DNA of 64,000 bases from Odontocerum albicorne (lineage: Eukaryota > Arthropoda > Insecta > Trichoptera > Odontoceridae), in assembly GCA_949825065.1 (NCBI GenBank), contig OX463859.1, forward strand, positions 30,645,847 to 30,709,846, written 5' to 3'. Below the pieces are notes generated by a model. That model was not told the origin of the DNA. It worked only from the letters and a program-made list of their open reading frames with translations, and made no database searches. Both the position numbers and the translations under genes were made by a program. Of the stretch, positions 59,690 through 64,000 are shown piece after piece; position 1 is the stretch's first letter, and the number at the start of each line of letters is the position of its first letter.

Positions 59690-59900
59690 GTACTTACTTT
59701 TCCTGGCACTGTGTTCTCTCTGTCTACCCTGACAGGAAAATGTCGTAATGCTATGTATGTATGATATGTAAGTCCGTAGAAATGAGTGCACTAAGAATAT
59801 TCATTCCGAATTCTGATATAATATGCATGGAGTAACAATGTATGACATAAAACGGCACGAAGGGATTAGGATAAATATGAAACGACGTGATGGTATGTAT
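59690..59900 (+). pseudogene. LINE RT tail scraps
   Basis: ctctctgtctaccctgacag and the aacgacgtgatggtatgtat end block; no continuous frame. Confidence 0.5.
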
Positions 59901-60398
59901 GCTTCATATTATTTTTTATCGGACAAAAATTTATAAAATAGTACTATCAAATCTGCTTAAAAAGAAAATAACAATGCAAAAAAAATATGGGAATCTTCGA
60001 TAAATACAATACAATGTTTTACCATTGGACGCCGCCATGAAGCAGCAGGGGTGTGACAGTACTAATTATGTTAGGGGAGTGATGACTTCCGCTTCCTGCT
60101 ACCATTCACCCCCTCCTGCTCATTATTCTCGCCCCCGCTGTCGCGACGCCCCTGTCCTCTTGTCATGGCTGGCGACCCTAACATTAATGGGCGATGATTT
60201 TTTATGTTTTAAATGCTTATTCGCCAGTGTTTACAAGTGAAAGCTATAGTCAGAAAGTACCTTAGGCAGTGCTGGTAACATACAGATGTATGAAGACATA
60301 CGAGGTGGTAATTCATTCAGTCGGCAGCTGTGGTTTAACATACGCTAACCAAACGGGTGTCCCATGTTCTGCTCAATTAAAACTATCATTCGATGTCA

Positions 60399-60967
60399 CT
60401 ATGCTTGAGAAAATGTAGCATGACTCATGTGACAGTTCACAAATTTGCCCCAATACAACCTTGTAACGACGTTCAGAAATCAACTTTAATATAAGCCTCG
60501 ATTCTAATAAATAGCAAGTTATTTAGGTAAGTACATTACATAAAACTAACAATAATGACAAATTATGTAATACATCTTGTTAAAAATTTGCAAAAATATG
60601 TCAGTTTGTTAAAATCAAATAATATTTGGCGACGTTCGTCAAAAGTCACTACGTCAGTCTGCATTGACTAGGGATGGGGTATACGATAATTGGATTTTCG
60701 ATTTTTTTATACCTAAAATTAAATGTTCGTAGTTAGTATTAATTCATAGTAGATTTCGGCCTATTTAAAGATATACGCAAATCATACAATACATTAGAAA
60801 GTCAGTATAATGAAAATTAGGAATTAAAACGTCGGTTTAGAGAAGAATAATTTTTCGATTTATAAAAAAACGATTCGATTTGTAAAAAAAAACGATTTTA
60901 CTCCATCCCTTTGAGACATGACATTTCAAATGTCACAGGGACCATCCTACATTTTCTCAAGTATATA
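60399..60967 (-). mobile_element. Long TA MITE, copy 3
   Basis: Reverse orientation of 2345-2919; ends tatgcttgagaaaatgtagc and acattttctcaagtata; the ccatccctttgagacatg block lies on the right. Confidence 0.87.
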
Positions 60968-61080
60968 TCGGAGTAGCCAATTAGTAAGGCTGAAAGGAGA
61001 TCCCTTCGGCAATGATTGGCTCCATTATCATTGCAGTACCACTAAGTATGATCTGCAAATTGATCCAGATGGCTACGAAA

Positions 61081-62080
61081 ATTACTATACGACGAATGGT
61101 CACGATTGAAGCTTAACAGTTTGCCATTAAATTGCTATACGACGAATGGTCACGATTGAAGCTTAACAGTTTGCCATTAAATTACTATACGACGAATGGT
61201 CACGATTGAAGCTTAACAGTTTGCAATTAAATTACTATACGACGAATGATCACGATTGAAGCTTAACAGTTTGCCATTAAATTACTATACGACGAATGGT
61301 CACGATTGAAGCTTAACAGTTTGCCATTAAATTACTATACGACGAATGGTCACGATTGAAGCTTAACAGTTAGCCATTAAATTACTATACGACGAATGGT
61401 CACGATTGAAGCTTAACAGTTAGCCATTAAATTACTATACGACGAATGGTCAAGATTGAAGCTTAACAGTTTGCCATTAAATTACTATGCGACGATTGAT
61501 CACGATTGAAGCTTAACAGTTTGCCATTAAATTACTATACGACGAATGGTCACGATTGAAGCTTAACAGTTTGCCATTAAATTACTATACGACGAATGGT
61601 CACGATTGAAGCTTAACAGTTTGCCATTAAATTACTATACGACGAATGGTCACGATTGAAGCTTAACAGTTAGCCATTAAATTACTATACGACGAATGGT
61701 CACGATTGAAGCTTAACAGTTAGCCATTAAATTACTATACGACGAATGGTCAAGATTGAAGCTTAACAGTTTGCCATTAAATTACTATGCGACGATTGAT
61801 CACGATTGAAGCTTAACAGTTTGCCATTAAATTACTATACGACGAATGGTCACGATTGAAGCTTAACAGTTTACCATTAAATTACTATACGACGATTGGT
61901 CACGATTGAAGCTTAACAGTTAGCCATTAAATTACTATACGACGAATGGTCACGATTGAAGCTTAACAGTTTACCATTAAATTACTATACGACGATTGGT
62001 CACGATTGAAGCTTAACAGTTTGTCATTAAATTACTATACGACGAATGGTCACGATTGAAGCTTAACAGTTTGCCATTAA
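61081..62080. repeat. 50-bp tandem array, 20 copies, with 300-bp higher order
   Basis: Unit attactatacgacgaatggt plus 30 bases including a HindIII site (aagctt). The variants tagccattaa (61370, 61420), caagattg (61451) and gcgacgattgat (61487) recur exactly 300 bp later. Confidence 0.97.
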
Positions 62081-62084
62081 ATCT

Positions 62085-62635
62085 CCCATAGCGAGAGAGA
62101 AATTGGGTAGTTCAATTGCTTAGATACACACACAAAGAGTAGAGATGCGCCCTGATGCAAGGGAAAAATCAAATGTATGTTTTTCCAAGGGGGGACAATC
62201 AGATGATTGCCCAGTTGACAACTGGGTCTCTAGGCAGGCTTTAAGAACCACGTGAATAGTCATCCCTGGCTAGGGGTGAAAGTGTATTTCACCTATCCTC
62301 GCGGGTTGACTCTTATCAAGAAAGACAATCGCGGTGCGACGCTCGATCTTCAGATCCAACGGAGCACGCTGATGCAAGGAAAAATTTAAATACATGTCAT
62401 CCTACAGGGGATGACGACCATTGCTGTATTTTTTCATCCTTCCATGGCTAATTTTCGACTAATATGTAGAAATAATATTTTGTATGTCTTTCAATGTTAG
62501 CTCGATACTTTTCGTAATTTGGAGGAACGAACGGTGATGGTTTTTACAGTGAGATGACATCTCTGCTTATTGTGATGGCGGCAAATAAAGTAGGTCTGAT
62601 CCTTTCCCCACCCTCACTCCCCGTCCATTTCCAGA
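62085..62635. other. Unassigned stretch with a diverged internal duplication
   Basis: gccctgatgcaagggaaaaa (62151) and cacgctgatgcaaggaaaaa (62368) are followed by similar text. Unknown repeat, no coding similarity. Confidence 0.4.
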
Positions 62636-62639
62636 ACTT

Positions 62640-63033
62640 CTTATTCTTCCTAGTGTCATGTCAGGTTCCTCCAACGTTGACTATCACCTCAGAGTAAGCA
62701 TATTTGTCCCCGGCAGCCCGAAAAAGATCCCCAACGCTCCTTATACCGGTCCAATTACGTATATTGCGGAGCCAGGAGATTTGCCTCCTGCCAACACCTC
62801 TTCGACCTTCTATTTTGCCTTGGATGATCAGGTGCAGCAATTTGTACTTTGCTCTTCTAAGTACATGACCCAAGTAGGACACCTTTTGGATTTTAATATT
62901 AGTCAGCAACTCTCTGTCAACTTTGAGTCTTTGAAGAACCCTTGTGTTGCTGACCATTTCCAGATAACACGTTGTAATACGCCATCTATCGGCAGTCGCG
63001 AGAGCCTCACGCGATGTACACTTCACGTTCTCA
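62640..63033 (-). pseudogene. Non-LTR retrotransposon RT C-terminal tail
   Basis: The minus strand reads MKCTSREALATADRWRITTC, VSYLGHVLRRAKYKLLHLII and GKIEGRRGVGRRQISWLRNI, then NWTGIRSVGDLFRAAGDK. This is the typical end of an insect endonuclease/RT ORF. The 5' side is cut by the MITE at 63034. Confidence 0.88.
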
Positions 63034-63253
63034 TTATAGTTCAGAAAATGTAGGATGAGTCCTGTGACAGCTCACAAATTGGCCCCAATACAACCTTGTA
63101 ACGATGTTCAGTAATTTTAATTATTTTATCAACTTTAATATAAGCCTTAATTATAATAAATAGCAAGTTATTTAGGTAAATACATTACATAAGGTTGAAT
63201 TGTGGCAAATTTGTAAGCTGTTACAGGACTCATCCTAGAATTTCCGAACTATA
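63034..63253. mobile_element. Short TA MITE, copy 5
   Basis: TIRs as in copies 1-4 with a few changes (ttcagaaaatgtagg on the left). Interrupts the LINE ORF of 62640-63033. Confidence 0.9.
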
Positions 63254-63524
63254 GTACAATACGATAGGATATCTCTCGTGATCGAATATGGAATCCGCCT
63301 GTGCCTGTATTATATAGTATGTAAGCTGTTGCACTTCAGCAAGCACACATTTGTGACAGATCAGACGCAAATCTCCGATTGTAAGGATATTAAACTTCCA
63401 AGATGATCGGCAGTTGCTATAGGAATATTGGGAAGAAGGATGGTGGAGAAACCAGAAAATACGCCACGTTACAGAAGGGGAAAATAAAGTTATTGTTATC
63501 TGACGAATTCTTAAACCAAATCGG

Positions 63525-63630
63525 GGCCCGTTTTTTATTATTTTTTAGGGTACGATCAAGAATCGAACTAAAATCCCCGGGTGGAAAACACGCGTCTAAC
63601 AAACTAGGTCATGGAGGTCGTATGAGACAA
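63525..63630 (-). mobile_element. SINE head, minus strand
   Basis: Reverse complement gives acgacctccatgacctagtt with B-box like ttagttcgattcttgatc. Its first about 48 bp are the unit of the following array. Confidence 0.65.
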
Positions 63631-63826
63631 TAAAAAACACGCGTCTAACAAGCTAGGTCATGGAGGTCGTATGAGACAATAAAACACGCGTCTAACAAAC
63701 TAGGTCATGGAGGTCGTATGAGACAATAAAAAACGCGTCTAACAACCTAGGTCATGGAGGTCGTATGAGACAATAAAACACGCGTCTAACAAACTAGGTC
63801 GTGGAGGTCGTATGAGACAATAAAAC
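63590..63826. repeat. 47-49-bp tandem array of a SINE 5' end, 5 copies
   Basis: Unit acgcgtctaacaaactaggt plus catggaggtcgtatgagac; starts at 63590, 63639, 63686, 63733 and 63780. Confidence 0.93.
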
Positions 63827-63839
63827 GTTGTTAATTGAT

Positions 63840-64000
63840 TTAATTTGGAATCAGATATAAAAAAGTATGCACGGAATGAATATTATTCGATGATGCATGT
63901 TGACTAAATATAAGAGTTGCAATCGAAATGCCGGTGTTGCAACTCGTTGGGACAGTGCCAGGAAGAAAAAGATGGTTTGGGCGTGTAGAACGAATTAATG
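63840..64000 (+). pseudogene. LINE RT tail running off the window
   Basis: Ends in agatggtttgggcgtgtaga acgaattaatg, the RWFGHVERMN motif region of the common LINE family; continues past 64000. Confidence 0.5.

Noticed and set aside
60025..60240. GC-rich ORF as an upstream Skeletor exon or separate gene
   Set aside because: Higher GC content is notable, but neither strand shows DM13, a signal peptide or matching splice phases; no support.

Overview
This window is eukaryotic nuclear DNA, almost certainly from an insect. It is AT-rich, has no operons, and carries one spliced gene with GT-AG introns, many tRNA-derived SINEs, mariner, Tigger and piggyBac-type DNA transposons, fragments of endonuclease/reverse-transcriptase retrotransposons and many tandem arrays. 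The mix of SINEs, RTE-like LINE tails and TTAA elements suggests a large, repeat-rich lepidopteran genome, but the order is an inference.

One host gene is supported: the 3' part of a Skeletor-like gene (DM13 + DOMON + C-terminal cupredoxin-like module) on the minus strand. Ten coding exons were placed by reading frame, splice sites and family similarity: 57698-57916, 56176-56376, 41743-41829, 40602-40845, 38830-39038, 37057-37198, 34625-34748, 29969-30099, 27133-27296 and 24865-25038 (stop at 24865). All junction phases agree and give 564 codons without a stop. The 5' end (signal peptide and most of the first DM13) was not found up to 64000. The 33 kb gene body is about 95% intron, and the introns hold most of the mobile elements.

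Layout. 1-24.8 kb (downstream of the gene): a LINE fragment broken by a DDE-less mariner, a 575-bp TA MITE, SINEs, a 49-bp array, a 1.4-kb foldback element with a TTAA MITE in one arm, a 37-copy 33-bp minisatellite, an internally deleted mariner, an LTR-like repeat and several arrays. 24.8-58 kb (the gene): intronic LINE tails, a 369-bp higher-order repeat, mariner relics at 30.2 and 37.5 kb, a 2.8-kb Tigger carrying nested insertions, a 53-bp array, three 610-bp TTAA MITEs (one holding a foldback element), a 1.6-kb inverted-repeat element with duplicated SINEs, and a nearly full-length mariner at 54.1-55.4 kb. The intron between the two most 5' exons is mostly a deleted Tigger. 58-64 kb (upstream of the exons found): a palindromic MITE, RTE-like tails, a TA MITE, a 20-copy 50-bp array with 300-bp higher order, a LINE fragment and a SINE whose head is tandemly amplified.

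The points most worth a second look are: (1) a tandem array that copies the splice donor of a Skeletor exon; (2) foldback elements with hammerhead-ribozyme-like cores and a 12-bp target duplication, possibly non-autonomous Penelope-like elements; (3) several insertions dated by empty sites within the window; (4) pairs of internally deleted mariners that may have spread as non-autonomous families. No CRISPR, rRNA or functional tRNA gene was seen.
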